DNA of 30,289 nt from Lentisphaeria bacterium (GCA_019408975.1 DXVA01000003.1:14164-44452); one strand, 5' to 3'. Positions 8,091 through 16,043 are shown, counted from the first letter of the stretch. The notes: generated by a model from the letters alone, not told the origin. Numbers and translations: made by a program.

Positions 8091-8137
8091 TTCGTCATAT
8101 TTCAGTCAGATTTAATTTTAACTCAAAATATGACGAA
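8091..8137. repeat. 12-bp perfect inverted repeat between two genes
   Basis: TTCGTCATATTT at 8091-8102 is the exact reverse complement of 8126-8137, with a 23-base AT-rich spacer. No T-run follows on either side, so it is not a standard intrinsic terminator. It lies between the membrane-protein stop and the exonuclease start and could be a transcript-stabilising hairpin or a protein binding site. Confidence 0.6.
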
Positions 8138-8188
8138 AGTATTCCTTTTGACGGCGATAATTTTCGATAAATGACGGAGAACAATATT

Positions 8189-9004
8189 ATGATGGAACTG
8201 ATTAAGGAACGCCCGCTCGTATTTTTCGATCTGGAAGCGACAGGCGTGAATATACTCAATGACAGAATCGTGGAAATCTCTGTCGTCAAAATTTTCCCGG
8301 ACGGCAGGCGTGAAGTGAAAACCCGCAGAATCAATCCGGAAATGCATATTCCGGAAGAGGCGTCCGCCATTCACGGCATTTACGACAAAGATGTGGAAAA
8401 TGAACCGACGTTCCGTGCCATTTCCAAGAATTTCTTCATCTATCTGGAAGACTGTGACCTGGGAGGATACAACATCACCAAGTTTGATATCCCCATGCTC
8501 ACACGGGAGTTTTCAAGGGTCGGGCTCACTTTCACCACGGCAAACCGCAGAATCATCGACGCTTACAATATTTTCTGCCGCATGGAGCCGAGAAATCTTT
8601 CCGCCGCATATAAGTTCTTCTGCGGCAAGGAAATGAAAGATGCGCACAGCGCCGAGGCGGATACCCTTGCAACGGTGGAAATTTTTGAAGGCGAAATCAG
8701 GCGTTATTCTCAGATGGCTAAAGAAGATTATCCTGAAGATATTGAAAAATGGCCTGAAACACTGGATGAATTCCATACATTCTGCAATCAGAGAATGATC
8801 GACAGCATTGACCCTGACGGGCGTTTCAAATGGAAAAACGGTGAAGCGGTGGTCGCATTCGGAAAGAATGCGGGCACTTCCCTGCGCCGTATCGCGATTG
8901 ACAACCCCGACTTCCTGCGCTGGATCTTGAGGTCGGATTTCAGTATCGAAGTGAAAAATATCGCTTCCGATGCATTGAAAGGTATTTTTCCAGAGAAAGT
9001 GTAG
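8189..9004 (+). CDS. DnaQ-like 3'-5' exonuclease (DEDDh)
   Basis: This 271-residue protein has a DnaQ/RNase T-type exonuclease domain that removes nucleotides from 3' ends using two metal ions. Exo I is FDLEATG (Asp14, Glu16), Exo II is NITKFDIPML (Asp100), and Exo III is HSAEADTLAT (His153, Asp158), so the DEDDh set is complete. A C-terminal segment near 215-260 (FKWKNGEAVVAFGKNAGTSL, then DFLRWILRSDF) matches the accessory domain seen in stand-alone exonucleases of Bacteroidetes-type genomes. The ATG at 8189 is preferred because GGAG lies 9 bases before it; an ATG at 8171 in the same frame has no such site. It overlaps the next gene by one base. It is more likely a repair or proofreading nuclease than the replicase epsilon subunit. 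Confidence 0.88.
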   Translation: MMELIKERPLVFFDLEATGVNILNDRIVEISVVKIFPDGRREVKTRRINPEMHIPEEASAIHGIYDKDVENEPTFRAISKNFFIYLEDCDLGGYNITKFDIPMLTREFSRVGLTFTTANRRIIDAYNIFCRMEPRNLSAAYKFFCGKEMKDAHSAEADTLATVEIFEGEIRRYSQMAKEDYPEDIEKWPETLDEFHTFCNQRMIDSIDPDGRFKWKNGEAVVAFGKNAGTSLRRIAIDNPDFLRWILRSDFSIEVKNIASDALKGIFPEKV

Positions 9005-9843
9005 TGGATTACCGCACTATGGATCATGATTATAAACATCTGCTGAGCCTCCTGGATGACGAGAATGAGCAGTCCGCCTCTCTTGCCATGGCAGAGCTGC
9101 TTGCACGTGATCAGAAGACTCTTGAACCGGTTCTCCGCAAACTGCAGGAGAGTTCCGATCCCCGTCTCCGCCGCCGGATTCATCAGCTCCAGTCCACAAT
9201 CACGCTGCGGAGAAGGCGCAAGAGCCTCACACGCAATCTCTCTGAACGCAGCATTGATCTGCTGGAAGGGCTGATTCAGATTCATCTGCTCTGGTATGAC
9301 AACGATGCCTACGATACGGTGAAGAAACAATGGGAAACTCTTGTGGAAGAGTCCAGAAAATACCATCCCGAAACACTGGAACAGCTCGCTTATTTCATGC
9401 GCAGACATTCCTTTGTATGTTCACACAGAGACGAAATGGAATCGGAATTTCTCTGCCTTGGAACGATTCTCGATGAAAATACCGGAGCGGATTTCATGCT
9501 TTGCGCGATTGCGTGCCTGCTTGCAGCCAGATGGGGATTGCGTGTTTTCATTACCCAGTCCGCGGAAACGGATTTTATCCTTGTGGATGAATTCGGCAAT
9601 ATTCTGGTCCCGGTCAATGACTGGGATTATATTCCGTTCGACGGCAAACAATATGCGTTTGAATTCTGGAATACGCAGATGCTCCTGCGCTATGCCACCG
9701 CTCTGCTGTTCACATGCGCCACAAGTTCGGACAGTTTCCGCTATGTATATACGATCGGAAGCTGTCTCTCCGGTGACGTCAGCTCGGACAATCTGGATTT
9801 CCTCCCCTATCCCTACGGAACAGATCAGAAGATCGAACCATAA
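9004..9843 (+). CDS. SirB1/transglutaminase-like protein with degenerate core
   Basis: The 279-residue protein has the layout of SirB1-type (Transglut_core2) proteins. Residues 8-65 are a HEAT-like helical pair (LLDDENEQSASLAMAELL, SSDPRLRRRIHQLQ). Residues 84-115 match the LLEGLIQIHLLWYD part. Residues 125-195 align with the conserved core that normally reads close to NSYL-x-VLE-x-RxGNPISLS and GHF. Here the core reads ENTGADFMLCAIACLLAARWGL and then ETDFILVD, so the signature residues are gone. This suggests a non-enzymatic descendant. The GTG start at 9004 overlaps the exonuclease stop by one base; an ATG at 9019 is an alternative. Coupling implies joint expression with the exonuclease. 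Confidence 0.65.
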   Translation: MDYRTMDHDYKHLLSLLDDENEQSASLAMAELLARDQKTLEPVLRKLQESSDPRLRRRIHQLQSTITLRRRRKSLTRNLSERSIDLLEGLIQIHLLWYDNDAYDTVKKQWETLVEESRKYHPETLEQLAYFMRRHSFVCSHRDEMESEFLCLGTILDENTGADFMLCAIACLLAARWGLRVFITQSAETDFILVDEFGNILVPVNDWDYIPFDGKQYAFEFWNTQMLLRYATALLFTCATSSDSFRYVYTIGSCLSGDVSSDNLDFLPYPYGTDQKIEP

Positions 9844-9891
9844 AAATGCAGTATGTCTGTATAGACAATCCGGTTATCTCCAAAGTTACTG

Positions 9892-9916
9892 TAATTTTCC
9901 CTGTAAAGGAAAATTA
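9892..9916. terminator. AT-rich hairpin between convergent genes
   Basis: TAATTTTCC (9892-9900) pairs perfectly with GGAAAATTA (9908-9916) around a 7-base loop. It lies between the stops of the SirB1-like gene and the convergent dsbD. The arms supply short T-tracts in both directions, so it may work as a weak bidirectional terminator. The rest of 9844-10036 shows nothing I can support. Confidence 0.4.
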
Positions 9917-10036
9917 ACTTGCATTGCAGAAACAAATGAAAAGACAGCAAACTTCCGCATGGACAGTTTCAACGGAGATGTTGCAACTGAATCTGAAGTC
10001 GCCAGGGGGAGCTGCTGCATCATGCCATATGGAATC

Positions 10037-11614
10037 TCATTTGCCTCTGGCTATCACGTAAGTCGGAAGACCCGAAACATCGAATTTTTTCAGGACTTTC
10101 CTGATATCCGCATTCGCCATATCCGTGGCGTCGAACTCGACAACAATAAAGTTTTTGAGTTCATTCCGGACCGCCGGGTCTTTGAATGTCGTTTTTTCCA
10201 TCGCTTTGCAGTTCTTGCACCATTCCGCGCGGAAATCAATGAAGACAAGACGTTTCGTTTTTCCAGATTCTCTTAACGCACTGAACAGGGAATCCATGCT
10301 TTTTTCAATATTCTTATGGCTTTCCGCAAGGGAAGTGTAAATCACGACACCAGTATATGCATAATAGAGTCCGACAATGATGATTACAACACCGAATACA
10401 TATTTTACATATTTCATCCAGACCCCCGGTTTCGGCATAATTGAAAAACCTGCCGCCGCAATCGGCCACGGAAGCCCCATTCCGATACCGAGTACGAATG
10501 GAAGAATCAGACCGATATGCTCGCCGGAATTATACATTTTCGACGCCTGAAGCAGTGCCGCCACCACCACCGGCGCGACACAGGCGCCGGCAAGAAGCGC
10601 CGCAATGACTCCCATGACGAAAATACCGATGATCTTTGCACCGGACGGCATCTTGAAATTGGAACCGTAGCGCGAAAAATCAATCATGAAAACATCAAAT
10701 AAAGAGAGTCCCAGCAGTACAAAAATCACCGCAACGACCGCATTGAACCACCATGTGGAATCAATGACGCCGAAACTCGATCCCGTCAATACCACGAACA
10801 ACCCCAGAGCTCCATAGGCAAGCGCAATTCCAAGACCGTAAACCAGTCCTTTGGACATACTTGCAAGACGGTGTTCTTTTCCTGCATCCGCACCGATAAT
10901 CGCAAGGTTAATCGGAATCATCGGAAGCACGCATGGCGTCAGATTCAAGGCAATACCGCCGATGAATGTCAAAATCAGGATCAGCAGGAAGCTCTTATCG
11001 GCAAAATTCAGGAACATTTCACTTTTTTCACCTTTGAGAAAAGGCAGAAACATATCACTTGCCATATAACCGGATTCGGTACGGACAATCTCAAAGGCGG
11101 GAATTTCCGAATTTGAATCCGCCGCATCCTGCACAATCTCCGCTTTTTTCTCTTTCAGCAGGGGAAGCGGGCTTTTGGTCAACTCAAGTTTTGAAAATGT
11201 ATATTCCCTGCTTTCAGGGAAAAAACAGACAGGTTCGGAGTCTTTCGTCGCTTCCGAACAGCCCTGCCATGCGAGCTTGAGTTCAAGAGGAAATTTCTGC
11301 CCGCCGATCGCAAAAACCCATTGAAAATCGGATTTGCCGCGGTAGACATCATTTTTTCCGAATACCTTGTCTTCATAAGAAATACTGGCAGGTTTCCTGA
11401 CCGGTTTCAACTCCGTTCCGTTGGAAAACAAGGTCACTTTCGTAGTATTTTCATACAGATGAAATCCTTTTTCCACTGAAACCGTAACAGCAAATTCGGA
11501 TTCATTCATCATGTACGACCATTTGAATGCATCTTCCGAGTTCATGCCTGAAAGATTCAGGCAAAACAAAAACGCCAGACACAAAAAGACAGATACTTTC
11601 CGAATGATTCTCAT
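10037..11614 (-). CDS. dsbD: Thiol:disulfide interchange protein DsbD, shortened C-terminus
   Basis: DsbD carries electrons from cytoplasmic thioredoxin across the inner membrane to periplasmic thiol pathways. The 525-residue protein has a signal peptide (1-22), a periplasmic alpha domain with GCS...VCFFP (Cys119, Cys130), a membrane domain of about eight helices (208-428) with TPCVLPM (Cys228) and AGACVAPVV (Cys345), and a C-terminal thioredoxin domain with EWCKNCKAME (Cys466, Cys469) and cis-Pro517. All six redox cysteines are present. The protein stops nine residues after GLPTYV, whereas the thioredoxin fold normally continues for about 35-40 residues (last strand and helix). ATG 11614 has AAGGGGG upstream and starts the signal peptide. 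It lies 3' of repeat copy B. Confidence 0.93.
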   Translation of the reverse strand: MRIIRKVSVFLCLAFLFCLNLSGMNSEDAFKWSYMMNESEFAVTVSVEKGFHLYENTTKVTLFSNGTELKPVRKPASISYEDKVFGKNDVYRGKSDFQWVFAIGGQKFPLELKLAWQGCSEATKDSEPVCFFPESREYTFSKLELTKSPLPLLKEKKAEIVQDAADSNSEIPAFEIVRTESGYMASDMFLPFLKGEKSEMFLNFADKSFLLILILTFIGGIALNLTPCVLPMIPINLAIIGADAGKEHRLASMSKGLVYGLGIALAYGALGLFVVLTGSSFGVIDSTWWFNAVVAVIFVLLGLSLFDVFMIDFSRYGSNFKMPSGAKIIGIFVMGVIAALLAGACVAPVVVAALLQASKMYNSGEHIGLILPFVLGIGMGLPWPIAAAGFSIMPKPGVWMKYVKYVFGVVIIIVGLYYAYTGVVIYTSLAESHKNIEKSMDSLFSALRESGKTKRLVFIDFRAEWCKNCKAMEKTTFKDPAVRNELKNFIVVEFDATDMANADIRKVLKKFDVSGLPTYVIARGK

Positions 11615-11708
11615 CTTGATTTCCCCCTTGCTGTTAACTATGCCTCCGGATTTTTGACCGCATAAAACGGGTTGAAGTTCCATTCACCGAAGACATTTTC
11701 CATTATTT

Positions 11709-11814
11709 AAAAAATAGCTTCATGCAGGACTTTCAGTCCTGCCGCGTTCCAGCTGCGTAAGCTGGTCGCCGCAGGCGAAATCCCCGATAGTGCGTATGCT
11801 TGCATCGCGGTAGT
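11709..11814 (-). repeat. Structured interspersed repeat, copy B (four hairpins)
   Basis: This is the second copy of the element at 4848-4956, in the same orientation and again directly after a stop codon, here that of the aminotransferase. Hairpins are at 11792-11808 (GCG-bulge-ATGC with GCATCGC), 11766-11778 (TCGCC/GGCGA), 11749-11765 (CCAGCT/AGCTGG) and 11724-11742 (GCAGGACT/AGTCCTGC), then a six-T run at 11714-11709 on the minus strand. The middle block including TATCGGGGATTTCGCC is unchanged from copy A. The first hairpin differs in sequence but keeps the stem and the single bulged base. Confidence 0.8.
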
Positions 11815-13041
11815 TTATTTCTTTTTCTTTCCGGCTTTCAGTTCTTTCAGAAATTCCGCGATTTTATCCATTGCTTCCTTAATCCCATCCATGGAGGTTG
11901 CATAGGAACAGCGCACAAAACCTTCCCCGCATTCCCCGAATGCAGTTCCGGGGACCACAGCCACTTTCTTTTTCATAAGAAGCTCAGTTGCAAAATCTTT
12001 GGAAGACAAACCCGTAGATGAAATATTCGGGAATACATAAAAAGCTCCTTCAGGCAGGAAACATTTCAAGCCCATTTCATTCAGACGCTTCACGATCACA
12101 TTGCGGCGGTCACGGTAGTCCGCTTTCATCGCAAGCATGTCCTTTTTACCGCTTCTCAAAGCTTCCAAAGCCGCTTCCTGCGCGGTAATCGAGGCGCAGA
12201 GCATGGAATATTGATGAATCTTCATCATCGCATCAATAATTTCCGCAGGCCCGCAGGCGTAACCGAGACGGAATCCGGTCATTGCGAATGCTTTTGAAAA
12301 ACCATGCAGAAATACGGTGCGTTCCTTCATTCCCGGGAATGTGGCGATCGAGGGCGTCATTTCTCCATACGTCAGCTCCGTATAAATATGGTCGGCTAGC
12401 ACAATCAGATTATGGCGCACTGCGATTTTTGCAATTTTTTCAGTCTGTTCATAAGTAAGCGTGGCACCGGTCGGGTTACACGGAAAATTCAACAGAATCG
12501 CTTTTGTTTTCGGTGTAATCGCCTTTTCAAGATCATCCGGATCAAGAGCGAAATCGTTCTTCTCGTATGTTTTGACAGCGACCGGGACACCGTGCGCCAT
12601 ACGGATCTCAGGCCCGTAGGAAACATAACACGGTTCATGGTAAATAATCTCATCGCCCGGACTCGTAATGGCGCGGATTACAAGGTCGAGTGCCTCGCTG
12701 ACTCCGACCGTCACAATGCACTCGTGAACGGGATCATAATCCAGATCATAGTCACTGGACATGTAGTTGCAGATCGCTTTGCGCAAAGAAAGCAGTCCGA
12801 GGTTTGACGTATAATGTGTCTTTCCGCTCTCCAGCGAATAGATTGCGCTTTCGCGGATGTTCCACGGCGTTACGAAATCCGGTTCGCCGATTCCCAGTGA
12901 AATAACGTCATCCATGGAATTGACGAGTTCAAAAAAATCGCGTATCCCGCTTTTCGGCAACACGGCGATATGCGGAGCAATCAATGTTTTTTTCTTATTT
13001 TTTTCAACTTTATTGTTATGGCGTGATCTTGAGCCGTTCAT
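11815..13041 (-). CDS. PLP-dependent class I/II aminotransferase (aspartate-aminotransferase fold)
   Basis: This 408-residue fold-type I aminotransferase is cytoplasmic. Motifs are ISLGIGEPDFVTP at 47-59, THYTSNLGLLSLRKAI at 75-90, NFPCNPTG at 185-192 (Asn189), LADHIYTEL (Asp217, Tyr220), HGFSKAFAMTGFRLGY with the Schiff-base Lys250, and FVRCSYATS with the carboxylate-binding Arg near the end. The family usually has Asp-Glu-Ile-Tyr; here Glu is His218. The amino donor cannot be told; members act on aromatic amino acids, alanine or aspartate. The ATG at 13041 lies inside the end of the Lrp gene (26-base overlap) with AGGAGGAAG upstream, so translation is coupled. The lysine-rich tail (GKKKK) directly precedes repeat copy B. 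Confidence 0.93.
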   Translation of the reverse strand: MNGSRSRHNNKVEKNKKKTLIAPHIAVLPKSGIRDFFELVNSMDDVISLGIGEPDFVTPWNIRESAIYSLESGKTHYTSNLGLLSLRKAICNYMSSDYDLDYDPVHECIVTVGVSEALDLVIRAITSPGDEIIYHEPCYVSYGPEIRMAHGVPVAVKTYEKNDFALDPDDLEKAITPKTKAILLNFPCNPTGATLTYEQTEKIAKIAVRHNLIVLADHIYTELTYGEMTPSIATFPGMKERTVFLHGFSKAFAMTGFRLGYACGPAEIIDAMMKIHQYSMLCASITAQEAALEALRSGKKDMLAMKADYRDRRNVIVKRLNEMGLKCFLPEGAFYVFPNISSTGLSSKDFATELLMKKKVAVVPGTAFGECGEGFVRCSYATSMDGIKEAMDKIAEFLKELKAGKKKK

Positions 13042-13516
13042 GATCTTCTTCCTCCTGCATCAGCTTGCCTGATTCTTTATACTTCTTCAACAGAAAATGG
13101 GTCGATGTGGAAAGCACACCGTCGATTGTGGCGAGCCTGCTTGCAACAAACTGTGCCACGTCGTTCAGACTTTCACCCTTGATCTCCAGCTGGAGATCGA
13201 AATTTCCGCCCGACATCAGATAAAGAGCGGAAACCTGTGAAAACTTACTGAGTCTACGCGCGATTTTATCAAATCCGCCCTCACGCTCCGGACGGATCTT
13301 AACTTCTATGATAGCCTTTACGGCACTTTCAGGCAGTTCCGAGTCATCGAACACAGCTCGATAACCGATAATCACGTTTTCCGCTTCCAGCCTTCTGATT
13401 TCCGCCTGGACCTCTTTCACCGGAACATCAATTCTTTCGGAGATATCCTTCGCTGTAAGACGTCCATCCTCACCGAGAAGCCTGAGAATGTTTCTTCTCA
13501 TTTCGTTTCTGTTCAT
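13016..13516 (-). CDS. Lrp/AsnC-family transcriptional regulator
   Basis: The 166-residue protein has an AsnC-type winged helix-turn-helix at 1-52 (NILRLLGEDGRLTAKDISERI, VKEVQAEIRRLEAENVI) and a RAM ligand-binding domain at about 62-145. Such proteins form octamers that sense amino acids. It overlaps the aminotransferase gene by 26 bases, a pairing that suggests it controls that enzyme or senses its substrate. GGAG lies 8 bases before ATG 13516. A 17-residue charged tail (QEEEDHERLKITP) extends beyond the usual domain end. It starts 43 bases after cdsA. Confidence 0.92.
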   Translation of the reverse strand: MNRNEMRRNILRLLGEDGRLTAKDISERIDVPVKEVQAEIRRLEAENVIIGYRAVFDDSELPESAVKAIIEVKIRPEREGGFDKIARRLSKFSQVSALYLMSGGNFDLQLEIKGESLNDVAQFVASRLATIDGVLSTSTHFLLKKYKESGKLMQEEEDHERLKITP

Positions 13517-13559
13517 TTGTATTCTCCGTTATGATACGTTAAAGGATTATAAATATGCC

Positions 13560-14465
13560 TCAAAAATTGAAAAATGCAAGACCGGAAAACAGCTGAATCG
13601 TTATGAGAAACAAAAAAATTCCTGCGGTCATCATCGGACTGTCTACAAGGTCAAACACTCCTCCGATACCGGGAATTGTATGTCCTGAGTCTTTGATCTT
13701 GCATGCGCGTTTGACTGCGGACTCCGCAAGATCGCCCGCCATGCCGAAGAAAAAGAACAGAATTCCCGTAATAACGGCATAAAGCGGAGTACTGATAAAC
13801 GGAACCCAGTAATGAAAAGCAAGACACAATAAAATAGTAAACAGCAGTCCTCCGACAGCGCCTTCGTATGATTTTCCCGGACTGATCGACGGTATCATCT
13901 TATGATTTCCGCCTTTCAGAATTTTATTGGACAATGTTCCGGTCACATATGCTCCGATATCACCGATTTTCGTAGCCAGAACAAAAAATAAGAATACAAC
14001 ATTCCAGCTAAAATATCTGCTGGAAGCTCCCATGCAGTAAATACTGACGATCATGCAGATTGAAGGAACGGTAATGAAGAAAAGCGCAACTGTATTGAAA
14101 ACTTTCTTCAATTTTATTTCAGAATTCCTGACAGAGAGAATCAGCAGCCAGGTAAAAACCGGCAGCAGCATGATTCCGACCAATAAAATCATCACCGGAA
14201 TTATGGAAAAAGTTCCTCCGGAAAGAACAGAAAAAAACAGAATTAATTCCAAAAATACAATGAATGTATTTATAATGCAGACTCCGGCACTGTAAGTTTC
14301 CATGCCTATATTTCCGGTCAGAGCACAGAACTCCTTCGTAACAAAAAAAGAAAGAAACAGCGCCATCAGGGAAAATAAAATCCAGCCTATTGCGTTATTT
14401 ATAAAAATGGTAACTCCAAACAGGGCAAGTAGAACAACCGTGCTGCACAATCTGGGAATAAACAT
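13560..14465 (-). CDS. cdsA: Phosphatidate cytidylyltransferase
   Basis: CdsA makes CDP-diacylglycerol from CTP and phosphatidate at the inner membrane, the entry to phospholipid head-group synthesis. The 301-residue protein has about eight hydrophobic segments. The C-terminal CDP-alcohol signature reads SAVKRACKIKDSGHTIPGIGG then VFDLVDS, which matches the family pattern SxxKRxxxxKDxxxxxPGHGGxxDRxD except that the His of GHGG is Ile. PSISPGKSYEGAVGG is also typical. ATG 14465 overlaps the uppS stop by one base (TAATG), so it is coupled to uppS, the common order in bacteria. A close relative with other substrates is unlikely given the context. Confidence 0.93.
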   Translation of the reverse strand: MFIPRLCSTVVLLALFGVTIFINNAIGWILFSLMALFLSFFVTKEFCALTGNIGMETYSAGVCIINTFIVFLELILFFSVLSGGTFSIIPVMILLVGIMLLPVFTWLLILSVRNSEIKLKKVFNTVALFFITVPSICMIVSIYCMGASSRYFSWNVVFLFFVLATKIGDIGAYVTGTLSNKILKGGNHKMIPSISPGKSYEGAVGGLLFTILLCLAFHYWVPFISTPLYAVITGILFFFFGMAGDLAESAVKRACKIKDSGHTIPGIGGVFDLVDSPMMTAGIFLFLITIQLFSGLAFFNF

Positions 14466-15178
14466 TACTTTCTTCCTCCGAATCTTCTGTTTCTTCTGCC
14501 GTATGCGGAAATGGCTTTCCGAAGTTCCTCCATATCGAAATCAGGCCACAGAGTGTCCGTCACATAAATTTCCGAATAGGAAAGCTCCCAGAGCAGGAAA
14601 TTGCTCAACCGGAGCTCGCCGCTGGTCCGGATCAGCAGATCAGGGTCGGGAACTTCCGGCAGGTACATCCGCTCGGCAAAAGTTTCTTCATTGATATTTT
14701 CAATACTTAATTTTCCATTCATTACATCCTGCGCTATTTTCTTCGCAGTATCGGCAATCTCGGCACGCCCGCCGTAATTCAGGGCAAGAATCAAAGTCCC
14801 TTTTGTATTGGAAGCCGTTTTTTCTATCGCCAGATTCAAATATTCCTGCGACTTCCCGGGAAGCCCCCACATGCGGCCCGTTACCATCAAACGCAGCCCC
14901 TTTTCAATCATTACAGAAAGATTTGCGTCGATGAATTCGCACAGAAGTTCCATCAGGGCATCCACTTCTTCTTTGGAACGCTTCCAGTTTTCCGTGCTGA
15001 ACGCATACAGCGTTACATACTCCACACCGGTATCCGCAAGATTCTCAATCAGTTTCTTGACTGCCACAGCCCCCATGCGATGCCCTTCGACACGCTCCAC
15101 CCCATGACGCTTCGCCCAGCGCCCGTTACCGTCCATGATAATCGCAATATGCCGCGGAATTTTCTGTTCAGTTTCCAT
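14465..15178 (-). CDS. uppS: Undecaprenyl diphosphate synthase (cis-prenyltransferase)
   Basis: UppS extends farnesyl diphosphate with eight isopentenyl units to make the C55 carrier for peptidoglycan and LPS. The 237-residue protein is of usual length. The N-terminal MDGNGRWAK (Asp16 for diphosphate-Mg binding), GHRMGA, YAFSTENWKR at 58-67, LNYGGRAEI and LIRTSGELRLSNFLLW are all intact, as is a C-terminal RRNRRFG. The start overlaps the gmhA-like gene by 11 bases and the end overlaps cdsA by one base, so gmhA-uppS-cdsA is a translationally coupled envelope operon. Confidence 0.97.
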   Translation of the reverse strand: METEQKIPRHIAIIMDGNGRWAKRHGVERVEGHRMGAVAVKKLIENLADTGVEYVTLYAFSTENWKRSKEEVDALMELLCEFIDANLSVMIEKGLRLMVTGRMWGLPGKSQEYLNLAIEKTASNTKGTLILALNYGGRAEIADTAKKIAQDVMNGKLSIENINEETFAERMYLPEVPDPDLLIRTSGELRLSNFLLWELSYSEIYVTDTLWPDFDMEELRKAISAYGRRNRRFGGRK

Positions 15179-15815
15179 AAAATGTTTCCTCCAGCATGAG
15201 GCAGAGACAATGATAAAGCGGCAGGTGATATTCCTGAACTACATACGTCTCGCGGGAAGGCGCTTTGACGACGCAGTCCGCAAGCTCCTCGCAAATCCCG
15301 CAATTTTCTCCGGTAAAGAGGATTGTTCTGATTTTTTTCACTCTCGCCACCTGAAAAGCGTAATAAATATTTTTCGCATTGCCGGAAGTGCTCAACCCGA
15401 TCAGCGCATCTCCTTCACGCCCCATGACGAAAAGTTGCTGTGCATAAGTCATAAGTGGGTCAACATCATTCATATACGCAGAAGAAAGAGCAGGATGCGA
15501 CAACAATGACACCGCACGCAGCCCCATTTGCAGTTTATTTGCAAGTTCTTCGTTTCCAAATTGTTCCAAAAAATCAGCACGGATAGTTTCCTTGACGGGG
15601 CGTTTCATTTTGAATCCTTTCATCAACTCCCCGACGATATGCTCGGAATCGGCAGCGCTCCCACCATTTCCGCAAACAAAAAGAATTCTGTCATTGAAAA
15701 AACAATTTTTTAGTATAGAATATGCTATGATGAGTTTTTCGGACGCTTTTTCCAGATCCGGATATCTCCTCAGGAGCTCTTTGATGTGTCTTGCTGTTAT
15801 ACTGTCAGTAACCAT
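15168..15815 (-). CDS. gmhA: SIS-domain phosphoheptose isomerase (GmhA-like)
   Basis: GmhA converts sedoheptulose 7-phosphate to D-glycero-D-manno-heptose 7-phosphate for the LPS core. This 215-residue protein has the SIS motifs CGNGGSAADSEHIVGEL at 48-64 and GLSTSGNAKNI at 140-150. The zinc ligands of GmhA can be placed as His59, Glu63, Gln194 and His202 (VVQEYHLPLYHCLC). DiaA, a replication-initiation factor, has the same fold and would fit the neighbouring dnaN, but the intact metal site and a GmhB-type phosphatase at 27978 favour the isomerase. A 20-residue insertion around 75-95 is longer than in E. coli GmhA. The ribosome binding site is weak (AAGG). First gene of the minus-strand operon. 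Confidence 0.82.
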   Translation of the reverse strand: MVTDSITARHIKELLRRYPDLEKASEKLIIAYSILKNCFFNDRILFVCGNGGSAADSEHIVGELMKGFKMKRPVKETIRADFLEQFGNEELANKLQMGLRAVSLLSHPALSSAYMNDVDPLMTYAQQLFVMGREGDALIGLSTSGNAKNIYYAFQVARVKKIRTILFTGENCGICEELADCVVKAPSRETYVVQEYHLPLYHCLCLMLEETFYGN

Positions 15816-16043
15816 GTTGATAACCTTGTTGAAAGTTGGTTAAGTAATTATTGAGAACTTTGGTGATGTAAATAGAACACCACTTCTCCACAAATTCAAA
15901 ACATTTTCTCAACAAGTTGGAAAATATTTTATTTGAGTCTGATTTCCGGACTTGTAAACACTATTGACAGCTATAATAGTAATAATAGTAAGAAGGAAAT
16001 ACATAGATAAATAATTAACATACAGCAAAGTCGAGGAACAACA
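15816..16043. promoter_or_regulatory. Divergent gmhA/dnaN control region with DnaA-box-like 9-mers
   Basis: This AT-rich 228-base gap holds TTGACA at 15964-15969 with a possible -10 TAGTAA at 15986-15991 for dnaN (TATAAT at 15972 is too close to that -35 to pair with it). For the minus strand, TTTACA at 15872-15867 and TAATTA at 15850-15845 have a 16-base spacer. DnaA-box-like sequences with one mismatch to TTATNCACA are TTATCAACA (minus, 15823-15815, just inside the gmhA start) and TTCTCCACA (plus, 15884-15892). CTTGTTGA at 15825-15832 is inverted at 15909-15916. Whether this is an origin cannot be decided. Confidence 0.4.

Noticed and set aside
9341..10276. A 311-codon plus-strand frame running from the SirB1-like gene into dsbD
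   Set aside because: It is out of frame with the SirB1-like gene, then antisense to dsbD; there are no conserved motifs.
15168..15815. The SIS protein as DiaA, a DnaA-binding replication factor
   Set aside because: It is next to dnaN, but the GmhA metal ligands are all present and the gene is fused by overlap to envelope genes uppS and cdsA. The option is not fully excluded.
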